Origin: Pseudomonadota bacterium
GTDB lineage: Bacteria > Pseudomonadota > Alphaproteobacteria > Sphingomonadales > Sphingomonadaceae
NCBI GenBank assembly: GCA_023389105.1
Contig: JAEWEY010000005.1
Span: 220,850-284,849 of the forward strand
Direction of reading: 5' to 3'
Length of the DNA stretch: 64,000 nt
Within the stretch, counting starts at the first letter, position 1; each line of letters begins with the position of its first letter. The translations under genes were made by a program, and so were the position numbers. Positions 1 to 11,645 of this stretch are shown here, in pieces. Under the pieces are notes generated by a model. That model was given only the letters and a program-made list of their open reading frames with translations, had not been told where the DNA came from and did no database searches.

Positions 1-908
<908 letters not shown>

Positions 909-915
909 TCACCCA

Positions 916-1006
916 CCGTTCGGGCTGAGCTTGTCGAAGCCCCGTTCTTCCTTAAATGCGAAGGCAAAGAAACAAGACAGCCCTTCGACAAGCTCAGGGC
1001 TAACGG
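916..1006. repeat. Sphingomonad-type palindromic intergenic repeat
   Basis: Two 24-base arms (916-939 and 983-1006) are inverted copies of each other, matching at 21 of 24 positions, with a 43-base spacer. The shared core reads CTTCGACAAGCTCAG on one strand. I recall this core as a very frequent dispersed intergenic element in sphingomonad genomes. It sits in the gap between sucB and lpdA and would fold into a long hairpin in the mRNA. It could act as a REP-like structure that buffers mRNA decay between the two genes. No transposase is nearby. Confidence 0.8.
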
Positions 1007-1015
1007 AGTTTCTCC

Positions 1016-2407
<1,392 letters not shown>

Positions 2408-2423
2408 CGCGTTGGGCTTCGCG

Positions 2424-3137
2424 ATGGCGAAGCTTCACGATACTTGGGAAGTGCTACCCCACGGTCCGCTGCGCGAGGTTGCACCCGGGCTGCTGACCGT
2501 CGTCGGTCAGATCCCGTTGCCGCTCGGCAATTTTCCGCGGCGAATGACGGTGGTTGCCTTGCCGCGCAAACGCACCGCGATCTTTTCGCCGATCCCGCTG
2601 CCCGACGCGGAGATGGCGCGGATCGAGGCGCTGGGTGCGCCGTCCTTCATCATCGTCCCCAATGGCGGTCACCGGCTCGACAGCCGTCCGTTCAAGGCGC
2701 GTTATCCAAAGGCCAAGGTCGTGGCAGCGCCGGGGGCCAGGGCGCAGGTCGACAAAGCTGTGCGGGTCGATACGTCCACGCCTGATCTCGGCAAGGATGT
2801 CGATTTGGTCAGCGTACCCGGCATGGGTGACGCCGAACTCGCACTCGTCGTCCGCCACGAAGGCGGCACTTCGCTGGTCGTCAACGACATCGTCGGCAAC
2901 GTAGCGCACCCGCAGGGCTTCGGCGCGCGGCTCATGGGGCGGCTGACAGGGTTCGGACCCCGCCCGGCGGTGCCGCGACTGCTGCGCATGCGGTACGTCA
3001 AGGATGAAGCCGCGCTCGCCGCGCAATTGCGCGAATGGGCCGACCTTCCCGGCCTCGTCCGGCTGATCCCGTCGCACGGCGAGATCATCGATCGCCCCGC
3101 TGCCACGCTGAGGCGGCTGGCTGCGAGCCTCGACTAG
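2424..3137 (+). CDS. DUF4336 family protein (MBL-fold-like)
   Basis: A 237-residue cytoplasmic protein with no signal peptide. The layout (FPRRMTVVAL, then FSPIPLPDAEM, then a VPNGGHRLDSRPFKARYP segment) matches what I know of DUF4336 proteins, which look like metallo-beta-lactamase-fold relatives without the HxHxDH zinc motif. That motif is absent here too, so the catalytic role is unknown. The ATG at 2424 was chosen; a TTG at 2412 in the same frame would add four residues. It starts 16 bases after lpdA and may be cotranscribed. Its TAG stop overlaps the stop of the convergent M28 peptidase gene within a shared CTAG. Confidence 0.7.
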   Translation: MAKLHDTWEVLPHGPLREVAPGLLTVVGQIPLPLGNFPRRMTVVALPRKRTAIFSPIPLPDAEMARIEALGAPSFIIVPNGGHRLDSRPFKARYPKAKVVAAPGARAQVDKAVRVDTSTPDLGKDVDLVSVPGMGDAELALVVRHEGGTSLVVNDIVGNVAHPQGFGARLMGRLTGFGPRPAVPRLLRMRYVKDEAALAAQLREWADLPGLVRLIPSHGEIIDRPAATLRRLAASLD

Positions 3138-4483
3138 CGTTCCTGCGTCGGTCGCCCGTTGGCTGTCCAGGCGGGCGTGAAGCTGCTGTCCGCCAGCCAC
3201 CGCATCGGCGCCACCAGCGAGCGGATCGCGCTCGTCATGAATGGGATGTTGAGGTTGGCTGCCGTGTCGGTCGGCTGGTGATAGGTCGGCACCACCGCCC
3301 AACCCGACACCGTGTGCGCGACCACGCCTTTCAGCGCGAGCGAGTAATTGTCCGAACGCTGGAAGAAATTCTGTTCGGGATAGGGATCGCTCGTCACTAG
3401 CGCGCCGTGCGCCTTCAGCGCCGGGCCGAGGTTCGACCGGTCAAAGCCCGTCATCATCAGCGTATTCTTCGGCAGCTTCGGATCCTGCGACCCGATCATC
3501 TCGAACTCGATGTTCGCGGCGATCTGGTCGAGCGGCACCGGCGGATGCTCGCCGAAATAGGTCGATCCGTAGCCACCGATCTCCTCGCTCCCGTAGCAAA
3601 CGAACAGGATGCTGCGGCGCGGCTGCTTCCCGGTGGCAAGCGCTTGCGCAAGCTCCATCACTGCCGTGGTTCCGGAAGCATCGTCATTGGCCCCCGGCAT
3701 GATCGTGCCGTCGGGACGCAAGCCCAGGTGATCGAGATGCGCCGTCAGCAGCAGCGTTCCGGCCTTCGCGTCGCGGCCTTTCAGATAGCCGATGGCGTTG
3801 GTGGTCGTCGCGCGCTCTTTTGTCGTCGCGACATTCAGCACGACTGCGGCGCCTACTTTGCTCGCCAGCGCGTCAACGGCAGCATCCGGCAGCGTGATCA
3901 GGCTGGGCCGCTCACGTGGCGGTTTTTCCTCGAGATACACCGGCAGGCGGGGTTTCCCGCCGAGCATGCCGAGTACCTTCCGGCTTCCTTCATTTTCGCG
4001 AACGATGACCAGCTTGACGGGCTTGCCGGCGATCGCGCGATAGATCGTCATCGGGTCGGCGTCCTTGGCCGACACCAGCACGATGTCCGCAGTTGGGAGC
4101 TTTGCCGGATCCGCAAGGGCCGTCACCGCGAGAGTGCCCGAAATCGGCTTGCCCGAGCTGAGCAACAGCGTCGGAGAGGCGAAGGCTGCGCCGCCCACCG
4201 TCAAGGTCGCGGGAGCCGTCAGCGTCTCGCGCACAACAACTGCTTTCTGCAGATAGCCGTCCATTCCCGGCGCGGGGGTGAGGCCATAGGATTGGAACTG
4301 CGACGCGACATAGGCGGCGGCAATCGCTTCGTCGCGGGTTGCGCTGCCGCGTCCCTGCAAGGCGTCGCTTGCCAGAAATGCCTCATGTGCGGCGACCGAC
4401 CGCTCGGTGATCGTGCTTTGAGCCAGCGCCGGTGTCGTCGCCAGCGCAGCAGTCGCGCAGAGCGCGGCAAATATTGCTTTCAA
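3134..4483 (-). CDS. Secreted M28-family metallopeptidase
   Basis: A 449-residue exported zinc peptidase of the aminopeptidase Y/Q type. An N-terminal signal peptide (KAIFAALCATAALATTPALA) is followed by a spacer/PA-like insert and the M28 core: TAHLDHLG (zinc His), GANDDASGTT (bridging Asp), and the Glu pair in CYGSEEIGGYG. The start was set at a TTG (4483) because a GGGGGA Shine-Dalgarno sequence lies just upstream and the signal peptide begins there. A longer reading to 4585 would overlap sppA. The gene follows sppA on the same strand with a 20-base gap, so the two may share a transcript for envelope proteolysis. Confidence 0.87.
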   Translation of the reverse strand: MKAIFAALCATAALATTPALAQSTITERSVAAHEAFLASDALQGRGSATRDEAIAAAYVASQFQSYGLTPAPGMDGYLQKAVVVRETLTAPATLTVGGAAFASPTLLLSSGKPISGTLAVTALADPAKLPTADIVLVSAKDADPMTIYRAIAGKPVKLVIVRENEGSRKVLGMLGGKPRLPVYLEEKPPRERPSLITLPDAAVDALASKVGAAVVLNVATTKERATTTNAIGYLKGRDAKAGTLLLTAHLDHLGLRPDGTIMPGANDDASGTTAVMELAQALATGKQPRRSILFVCYGSEEIGGYGSTYFGEHPPVPLDQIAANIEFEMIGSQDPKLPKNTLMMTGFDRSNLGPALKAHGALVTSDPYPEQNFFQRSDNYSLALKGVVAHTVSGWAVVPTYHQPTDTAANLNIPFMTSAIRSLVAPMRWLADSSFTPAWTANGRPTQER

Positions 4484-4503
4484 GGATGGTCCCCCAAATT
4501 GAT

Positions 4504-6363
4504 CTATGCGGTCAGCCAGCTGCGCAGCAGCGCCAGCAGGGTCTGATCGTGCGTGGGCGAGCGCGCCGGCGCGGATACCTGACACTCCAGACAGCGCGCC
4601 TGGATGCTCGGTCCGCTTAGGATCGACTGCACCTCGGCAAACACCTGCGCGAGCTGATCCTGCGGCTTGCGCGCCATCATCGAAAAGGCGTCGGTTGGCC
4701 CGGCCTGGTCGTTGTCGTTCGTGGCCCAGGCCTCGATCAGCTGGTCGCGGAAGCTCGGCTGAGCCTCAAGATATCGGACGCGCCGTTCATCGCCCAGCTT
4801 GGCGAGCTCCGCTGCCTTGCCGATCGCCTCGCTCATCCCGCCAAAGCCGTCGATCAGCCCGATCTGGCGCGCCGTACCGCCGTCCCACACGCGCCCCTGC
4901 GCGATCTGGTCGATCTGCTGCGGCGTCTTGTGCCGCGATTGCGCGACGATGCTGAGGAAGCGGCCGTAGGTGGACTCGACCCCGGTCTGGATCAGCTGCC
5001 CCGCTTCCGGCGACGGGCCCTTGAGCAGGTCCGGTTCCCCCGACAGCGGTGTCGTCTTCACGCCATCCGCGCCGACGCCCAGCTTGGCCAGGGTACCCTG
5101 GAAGCTCGGAAGCACGCCGAACACGCCGATCGACCCGGTGATCGTTGACGGCTCCGCATAGATGAAATCGGCCGGGGTCGAGACCCAGTAGCCGCCGGAC
5201 GCGGCGACGCTTCCCATCGACACGACTATGGGGATTTTCTTGGATTTGGCTTCCAGCAGCGCCTGCCGGATGCGCTCGGACGCCAGCACCGAACCACCCG
5301 GGCTATCGACCCGCACGACCAGCGCTTTCACCCCCTTGTTGCGAATGCCGTCCTGGATTTGCTTGGCGATGGTGTCGCCGCCCGCGGTCCCGGGGCCGGC
5401 TTTGCCGTCGACGATCATCCCCGCGATGGTCACCACGCCGATGGGTCCGCTCGGCTTTCGATCAACCACGTCGTTGATGTAGGCGCCGAGCTTGATCTCC
5501 TTGAACGCACTGCCGCGGTCGCCGGCGCCGCCGCCGAGCTGCGCCAGCCGCCCCTCGAACTCCTGCCGCTCGCCGACCTTATCGATCAAACCCGCCTGCA
5601 ACGCCGCTTTGGCCATGTCGCCGCCCGCGGCCGCCACCGCGCCGTTCATGTTGGACAGGAAGAGGTCGATATTCGCCTTGGGCCGTGCCTGCTTGACCGC
5701 CTGCTTCCAGGTCTCCAGCCGCGCTCCGTCCAGTGCCTGGTAATTCTGCCGCGCTTCGGGCGACATGTCGTTGCGGATGTAAGGCTCGACCGCCGACTTA
5801 TAGGTGCCAACGCGATAGACGTTGGCGGTCACGCCAAGCTTGTCGAGCAGTCCCTTGTAATAGAGGTTCGATCCGCCCGGCCCGGAGATGAGCACGCCGC
5901 CGAGCGGATTGAGCCAGATTTCCGATGCCGCCGACGCCAGGGCGTAGCTGTCGTCGGTATAACCGACACCATAAGCAACCACCGGCTTACCCGCGCCACG
6001 GACGCGCCGCACGGCTTCAGCAAGATCGTTGATCGCCGTTGCGCCGCCACCGGTGAACCCGTCGAGGTCGAGGGCAACGACCTTCACCCGGTCGTCGGTG
6101 CGCGCCTTGTCCATTGCGGCGACCAGATCGCGCAGGCGGTATTGCCCGAGCGCGCCGCCGCTGGCGACGTCCGACCATTGGCGGCGCGCTGGCTGCTCCA
6201 CCACGCTGCCGTTGAGATTTAGATCGAGCACCCCGTCCTTCACCGGCGCGGGACGGGCGGACAGCGCGCCATAGAGACCGCCGAAGAACAGCAGCAGAAG
6301 CAGCAGGACCAAGGCGTCCTTCACTCCGACCAACAGCTTCCAGATTGCGCGAACGAATTTCAT
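4504..6363 (-). CDS. sppA: Signal peptide peptidase SppA (protease IV, 67K type)
   Basis: A 619-residue inner-membrane serine protease that degrades cleaved signal peptides. One N-terminal transmembrane helix (about residues 18-35) anchors it. Two tandem S49 domains follow. The catalytic dyad can be placed at Lys189 (YRVGTYKSAVEPY) and Ser389 (VAASGGYWV), with the same 200-residue spacing as Lys209/Ser409 of the E. coli enzyme. The ATG at 6363 is preferred over a GTG at 6369 because AGAGG lies 8 bases upstream. The C-terminal 40 residues, including two Cys, are not typical of the core. It is divergent from the MATE gene, with a 101-base shared promoter region. Confidence 0.92.
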   Translation of the reverse strand: MKFVRAIWKLLVGVKDALVLLLLLLFFGGLYGALSARPAPVKDGVLDLNLNGSVVEQPARRQWSDVASGGALGQYRLRDLVAAMDKARTDDRVKVVALDLDGFTGGGATAINDLAEAVRRVRGAGKPVVAYGVGYTDDSYALASAASEIWLNPLGGVLISGPGGSNLYYKGLLDKLGVTANVYRVGTYKSAVEPYIRNDMSPEARQNYQALDGARLETWKQAVKQARPKANIDLFLSNMNGAVAAAGGDMAKAALQAGLIDKVGERQEFEGRLAQLGGGAGDRGSAFKEIKLGAYINDVVDRKPSGPIGVVTIAGMIVDGKAGPGTAGGDTIAKQIQDGIRNKGVKALVVRVDSPGGSVLASERIRQALLEAKSKKIPIVVSMGSVAASGGYWVSTPADFIYAEPSTITGSIGVFGVLPSFQGTLAKLGVGADGVKTTPLSGEPDLLKGPSPEAGQLIQTGVESTYGRFLSIVAQSRHKTPQQIDQIAQGRVWDGGTARQIGLIDGFGGMSEAIGKAAELAKLGDERRVRYLEAQPSFRDQLIEAWATNDNDQAGPTDAFSMMARKPQDQLAQVFAEVQSILSGPSIQARCLECQVSAPARSPTHDQTLLALLRSWLTA

Positions 6364-6464
6364 TGCCACAGCCTCTGCATCAACTTTGCACCGTTGCTAG
6401 CGGAGGAGCGGGCAGGCGGCCAAACCTTTTCGACGGGTCGGCGGACGGCTAGGGCGCGCCCGTC

Positions 6465-7886
6465 ATGCGGCAGGAAACCAGCATCGCCGGGCGACGCAGT
6501 CCTTGGCGCGACGAACTTCGCGCCACGCTCGCTCTTGCCTGGCCGTTGATCCTCGCCAATCTGACCATGCAGTTGATTCAGGCAACTGATGTCATCCTGC
6601 TTGGGTGGCTGGGCGCAAAGGAGCTTGCAGCTGCGGCGCTGGGCCTCAGCCTCTCGTTCGGCATGGTGTTGTTTGCGCTTGGCGTGCTCACGGCCTCGTC
6701 GCCGATGATCGCTTCCGCGCTTGGCGCGCGCTTCAACGCCGTGCGCGATGTCCGCCGCACGTTTCGGCAGTCTGTGTGGGCCGCCGCGTTGATGGCCGCG
6801 CCCGTTCTCGTCGTCCTGTGGAATGCCGAGGGCATTATCCTCGCCTTCGGTCAGGAACCTGAACTGGCGTCGCTCGCCGGTCGCTTTCTGCGCGGATACA
6901 TGTGGGTCATTCCGCCGTGGATGCTGTTCCAGACGCTGCGCAATTTCGTTTCCGCGATGGAGCGGCCGGGCTGGATCCTGGTGATCAGCTCCGTCGGCAT
7001 CCCGCTTAATGCGCTTGTCAGCTGGGCACTCATCTTCGGGCATCTCGGCCTGCCCGCGTTGGGCATCCTGGGCGGCGGGATCGGCAGTTCGATCGTGTGG
7101 ACGGCCATGGCGCTGGCGCTCACCGCCGTGGTGCTGTCCGATCGTCAATTCCGGCGCTTTCATTTGTTCGGCCGTTTCTGGCGGCCAGACTGGCCCCGAT
7201 TTCGCCAGCTGTTCCGGCTCGGCGGTCCGATCGGACTGACGATGGGGTTCGAAGGTGGCGTGTTCAGCGCCGCCGCCTATCTGATGGGCTTGTTCGGAGC
7301 GCCCTCGGTGGCGGCACATCAGATTGCGCTGCAGATCGCGGCGACGACGTTCATGGTCCCGCTGGCGCTTGGCCAGGCGGCGACGGTCCGCGTCGGCCTC
7401 GCTTATGGACGCGCCGACCCGCACGCTGTCACGCTCGCGGGTTGGACGGCGTTCGTTCTGGGCATTGCGTTCATGACCGTGATGGCGGGCGTCATGTTCC
7501 TGTTCCCGCGCGAACTGATCACGCTGTTTCTCGATGACAGTGCTGCAAATGCGAACGTCATTTCGCTCGGTGTTTCGTTTCTCCTGATCGCCGCCTTGTT
7601 TCAGATCGCGGACGGCGCTCAGGTCGTCGGCGCCGGCATGCTGCGCGGGCTGCACGACACGCGCGTCCCGATGATCTTTGCGCTCTTCGGCTATTGGGCG
7701 ATCGGCCTGGGGGTCGGCATCGCGCTGGCGTTTGTTCTCGATTGGCGCGGGGTAGGAATTTGGGTCGGCCTGGCGGCGGGCCTCGGTGTCGTCGCACTCC
7801 TTATGTTGTGGCGCTGGACGCAACGCGCGACGCTCGGGCTCGCGGGCCGCGAAACCCCCAAAATCAAAGCCGTCGCGACCCATTGA
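6465..7886 (+). CDS. MATE-family multidrug/cation antiporter
   Basis: A 473-residue polytopic membrane protein with about twelve hydrophobic helices in two halves, as in NorM-type exporters that expel drugs or metabolites using Na+ or H+ gradients. Family hallmarks include the first helix region WPLILANLTMQLIQATDVI and the repeat-like second-half start GGPIGLTMGFEGGVFSAAAY. The length is normal for the family. Substrate and coupling ion cannot be told from sequence. The gene stands alone, divergent from sppA, and ends just before the groESL promoter: the TTGACG -35 candidate overlaps its TGA stop codon. Confidence 0.88.
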   Translation: MRQETSIAGRRSPWRDELRATLALAWPLILANLTMQLIQATDVILLGWLGAKELAAAALGLSLSFGMVLFALGVLTASSPMIASALGARFNAVRDVRRTFRQSVWAAALMAAPVLVVLWNAEGIILAFGQEPELASLAGRFLRGYMWVIPPWMLFQTLRNFVSAMERPGWILVISSVGIPLNALVSWALIFGHLGLPALGILGGGIGSSIVWTAMALALTAVVLSDRQFRRFHLFGRFWRPDWPRFRQLFRLGGPIGLTMGFEGGVFSAAAYLMGLFGAPSVAAHQIALQIAATTFMVPLALGQAATVRVGLAYGRADPHAVTLAGWTAFVLGIAFMTVMAGVMFLFPRELITLFLDDSAANANVISLGVSFLLIAALFQIADGAQVVGAGMLRGLHDTRVPMIFALFGYWAIGLGVGIALAFVLDWRGVGIWVGLAAGLGVVALLMLWRWTQRATLGLAGRETPKIKAVATH

Positions 7887-7911
7887 CGGGTCGGAGTGGC
7901 GAACCCATATG
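7883..7911 (+). promoter_or_regulatory. groESL promoter, RpoH-like and/or housekeeping type
   Basis: TTGACG (7883-7888) and CATATG (7906-7911) are 17 bases apart, a reasonable sigma-70 pair. The same region also reads ACCCATAT (7903-7910), which is close to the heat-shock -10 CCCCATnT with a 14-base gap from TTGA. The predicted start site would fall around 7918, five bases before the CIRCE operator. Sigma-factor assignment is inferred from motifs only. Confidence 0.5.
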
Positions 7912-7922
7912 CGCCGGGTCGC

Positions 7923-7947
7923 TGGCACTCTCACATCATGAGTGCCA
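7923..7947. promoter_or_regulatory. CIRCE operator (HrcA-binding site)
   Basis: Perfect inverted arms TGGCACTC (7923-7930) and GAGTGCCA (7940-7947) are separated by exactly nine bases. This is the CIRCE architecture (GCACTC-N9-GAGTGC core) that HrcA binds to repress groESL at normal temperature. It lies 44 bases before the groES start, in the expected 5' leader. The hrcA gene itself is not in the window. Confidence 0.93.
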
Positions 7948-7991
7948 ACGAAACATGTTCAACTTGAAGAGAGAAAGAGGGGGTTCAACCC

Positions 7992-8279
7992 ATGGGTTTC
8001 AGGCCGCTTCATGATCGTGTTCTCGTCCGTCGCGTCGAGGCCGATGAAAAGACCGCCGGCGGGATCATCATCCCGGACACCGCCAAGGAAAAGCCGCAGG
8101 AAGGCGAAGTCATCTCCGTCGGCACGGGCGCTCGCGCCGACGACGGCAAGGTCACGCCGCTGGACGTCAAGGCCGGCGACAAGATCCTGTTCGGCAAGTG
8201 GTCGGGCACGGAGGTCAAGATCGACGGTGAAGACCTGATCATCATGAAGGAAAGCGACATCCTCGGGATCGTCGGCTGA
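7992..8279 (+). CDS. groES: Co-chaperonin GroES
   Basis: A 95-residue protein that forms the heptameric lid of the GroEL cage. The start [13 protein letters not shown], the mobile loop region [17 protein letters not shown] and the C-terminus SDILGIVG are typical, as is the length. The ATG at 7992 follows AGAAAGAGG (an AGAGG-type ribosome site). It is the first gene of the heat-shock operon with groEL 72 bases downstream, controlled by the CIRCE and promoter just upstream. Confidence 0.97.
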   Translation: MGFRPLHDRVLVRRVEADEKTAGGIIIPDTAKEKPQEGEVISVGTGARADDGKVTPLDVKAGDKILFGKWSGTEVKIDGEDLIIMKESDILGIVG

Positions 8280-8339
8280 CCTCCCGGTGAGCGCGAAATT
8301 GCGCTCGTCACTGTGAACATTCGGAACATTCAAAACTGA

Positions 8340-9995
<1,656 letters not shown>

Positions 9996-10005
9996 GTCCG
10001 GACGT

Positions 10006-10185
10006 TCAGTCTGACTGATTGGAAGGGCCGGCGGAGCGATCCGCCGGCCCTTCTTCGTTGCGGGCCATATCGTTCAGCATGTCCTCGGCCGAGTTCAGCT
10101 GCGCGCTCTCCTCCGTGGTGGGCGCTGGCGGACGGTCGTCCCGGCAGGCCGCGAGCAACAGGAAGCAGGCGATCAATCTTCTCAC
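10006..10185 (-). CDS. Small predicted lipoprotein (59 residues)
   Basis: This short gene starts with GTG. The predicted product begins MRRLIACFLLLAACRDDRPP: a basic start, a hydrophobic stretch and a lipobox LAAC, then a short polar acidic tail ending SNQSD. A TGA lies five codons upstream, so GTG at 10185 is the first possible start. The last third of the gene overlaps the inverted repeat that probably terminates groEL from the other strand. Function is unknown. Confidence is moderate because the ribosome-binding site is weak and support rests on the signal peptide and lipobox. Confidence 0.55.
   Translation of the reverse strand: MRRLIACFLLLAACRDDRPPAPTTEESAQLNSAEDMLNDMARNEEGPADRSAGPSNQSD
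10023..10056 (+). terminator. groESL terminator hairpin
   Basis: AAGGGCCGGCGGA (10023-10035) pairs perfectly with TCCGCCGGCCCTT (10040-10052) around a GCGA loop, followed by CTTC. The 13-bp stem, 27 bases after the groEL stop, is a likely intrinsic terminator, though the T-tract is short. It lies inside the opposite-strand lipoprotein gene. Confidence 0.75.
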
Positions 10186-10213
10186 TCTGGCAAAGTATCA
10201 CTTTGTCCGAGCA

Positions 10214-10250
10214 CAAAAAAAGGGCCGCTCCCGAAGGAACGGCCCTTTCT
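10214..10250 (-). terminator. Terminator of the Asn/Ala-rich lipoprotein gene
   Basis: Read on the minus strand, AAAGGGCCG and CGGCCCTTT arms enclose an inner TCC-TTCG-GGA hairpin, so the loop is a stable UUCG tetraloop. A run of seven T follows. This is a textbook intrinsic terminator 25 bases after the lipoprotein stop. It would separate that gene from the smaller lipoprotein gene downstream. Confidence 0.88.
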
Positions 10251-10274
10251 CTAATCGAGTGGTAAGCGCGAAGC

Positions 10275-10514
10275 TTACTTGTTCTCGGTCGCGTTCGCGA
10301 CGTCGTTGGCCGTCGAGTTGTCGATGGCATTAACGTCGGCGTTCAGTGCCGCGTCCGCATTCGCGGTCACGTCGTTGGCGGCAACGTTGACGTCGGTCGA
10401 AGCGGTGTTCTCGACTGCGGTCTCGTTGGCGGCCGTGTTGGCTTCTTCGTTCTTGCTGCACGCACCGAGCGCGAGGGCGCAAACGGCGGCGGTCACAATG
10501 GCAACCTTCTTCAT
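10275..10514 (-). CDS. Low-complexity Asn/Ala-rich lipoprotein
   Basis: A 79-residue predicted lipoprotein. The signal (MKKVAIVTAAVCALALGAC) ends in a clear lipobox LGAC. The mature part is built almost only from Ala, Asn, Asp, Thr, Val, Glu and Ser with recurring N-A and D-V steps, so it is probably disordered and acidic on the cell envelope. The ATG at 10514 is clear. It ends in a strong terminator. I know of similar short Asn/Ala-rich hypothetical lipoproteins in sphingomonads but no function. It is transcribed away from the met operon. Confidence 0.78.
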   Translation of the reverse strand: MKKVAIVTAAVCALALGACSKNEEANTAANETAVENTASTDVNVAANDVTANADAALNADVNAIDNSTANDVANATENK

Positions 10515-10656
10515 GGTCTTTCACTCCCTCAAAAATGCCCGTGGGGGTGGGCATCCAACCCGGCCGTCGGACGCGAGTCGCTTCAGGCCAGACCTTCGGC
10601 ATTAGCGGTAATCTCTACTCCTGCACAAGGGTATAAATTCACGCGATGAATTGACC

Positions 10657-10676
10657 ATATAAAGATATCTTTATAT
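10657..10676. promoter_or_regulatory. Perfect 20-bp palindrome, candidate operator of the met operon
   Basis: ATATAAAGATATCTTTATAT is an exact palindrome ending nine bases before the GTG start of the ArsR-methyltransferase regulator. The AT-rich block stands out in a GC-rich genome and overlaps TATAAA and TTATAT, which could serve as the -10 element. ArsR-family proteins bind such palindromes as dimers over their own promoters. A second, smaller inverted repeat AATTCA-N5-TGAATT lies at 10636-10652. Binding by the neighbouring regulator is inferred. Confidence 0.78.
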
Positions 10677-10685
10677 CCTTAACTC

Positions 10686-11645
10686 GTGACCGGCGCTTTG
10701 CCCCTTGCTGATCTATTTCAGGCGCTTGCCGACCCAACGCGGCTGCGCATTCTCGCTTTGTTGCGGCAAATGGAATTGTCGGTCGGCGAGTTGGCGCAGA
10801 TCCTGGGCCAGAGTCAGCCGCGCGTTTCGCGGCATCTCAAGATTCTGGCCGATGCCGAAGTTCTCGATCGCCGCAAGGAAGGCAGCTGGGTTTTCCTGAC
10901 GCTCGCCGACGCCGAGCGTGTCGCCCCCCTTTTCGCGCTGATCGATCAGTGGGCGGATAAGGAAACAGCGCGCTGGTTTGCCGCCGATGCAGCGCGAACC
11001 GAGGGCATTCGCGCCGAGCGCGCCGAGGCGGCCAACCGCTACTTTTCCGGTCACGCCGAGATCTGGGATCAAATTCGATCGCTTCACGCCGCTGAAAGCG
11101 AGGTCGAGCAGGCGATCGACGGCGCCTTGGGCAAGCGTCCGCTCGGACGGCTCGTGGACGTCGGGACGGGTACCGGACGCATGATCGAGCTATTCGGCCC
11201 GCGCGCCTCGCAGGCCATCGGCATCGACCGCTCGTCGGAAATGCTGCGTCTCGCCCGTGTAAAGCTTGAGGCGGCCGGTATCGCATCCAGCCTCCGTCAG
11301 GGCGACATGTATGCATTGCCGCTCGCCGATCAGACGGCGGACAACATTATCATCCATCAGGTACTCCATTATGCTCATTCGCCTGCAAAGGCGGTCGCTG
11401 AAGCGGCGCGCGTACTTGCGCCCGGCGGCACACTGCTGGTCGTCGATTTCGCAGCGCACGAGCGCGAGGAACTGCGCGAACGCGACGCCCACATCCGCCT
11501 CGGCTTCGAGGAAGACGTCATGAACGGCTGGTTCACGGCGGCCGGGCTCGAGGTCGATCAGGTCCGCCATCTGGAAGGCGGCGAGCTCACGGTCACCATC
11601 TGGCGGGGCGTGAAAGCTGCCGAGAAAGAGCGGAGGGCCGCATGA
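10686..11645 (+). CDS. ArsR-type regulator fused to a SAM-dependent methyltransferase domain (SahR-like)
   Basis: A 319-residue two-domain protein. Residues about 10-80 form an ArsR winged helix (LADPTRLRILALL, then SQPRVSRHLKIL). Residues about 140-300 form a class I methyltransferase fold with motif I VDVGTGTGRM and the acidic strand end IGIDRSSEML. Proteins of this layout next to metF and metH resemble SahR, an ArsR-family regulator of the methionine cycle reported to respond to S-adenosylhomocysteine. The methyltransferase fold could act as the ligand sensor rather than an enzyme. The start is GTG, close behind a perfect palindrome. The stop overlaps the metF start (ATGA), so it heads the operon. 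Confidence 0.85.
   Translation: MTGALPLADLFQALADPTRLRILALLRQMELSVGELAQILGQSQPRVSRHLKILADAEVLDRRKEGSWVFLTLADAERVAPLFALIDQWADKETARWFAADAARTEGIRAERAEAANRYFSGHAEIWDQIRSLHAAESEVEQAIDGALGKRPLGRLVDVGTGTGRMIELFGPRASQAIGIDRSSEMLRLARVKLEAAGIASSLRQGDMYALPLADQTADNIIIHQVLHYAHSPAKAVAEAARVLAPGGTLLVVDFAAHEREELRERDAHIRLGFEEDVMNGWFTAAGLEVDQVRHLEGGELTVTIWRGVKAAEKERRAA

Noticed and set aside
6360..7934. Long minus-strand open frame (524 residues) across the MATE gene
   Set aside because: It is antisense to a well-supported transporter; its Arg/Gln/Glu-rich translation reflects GC-rich antisense composition.
10520..10685. SAM or SAH riboswitch before the met operon
   Set aside because: The region is too short before the GTG and shows only DNA palindromes, no known riboswitch fold.
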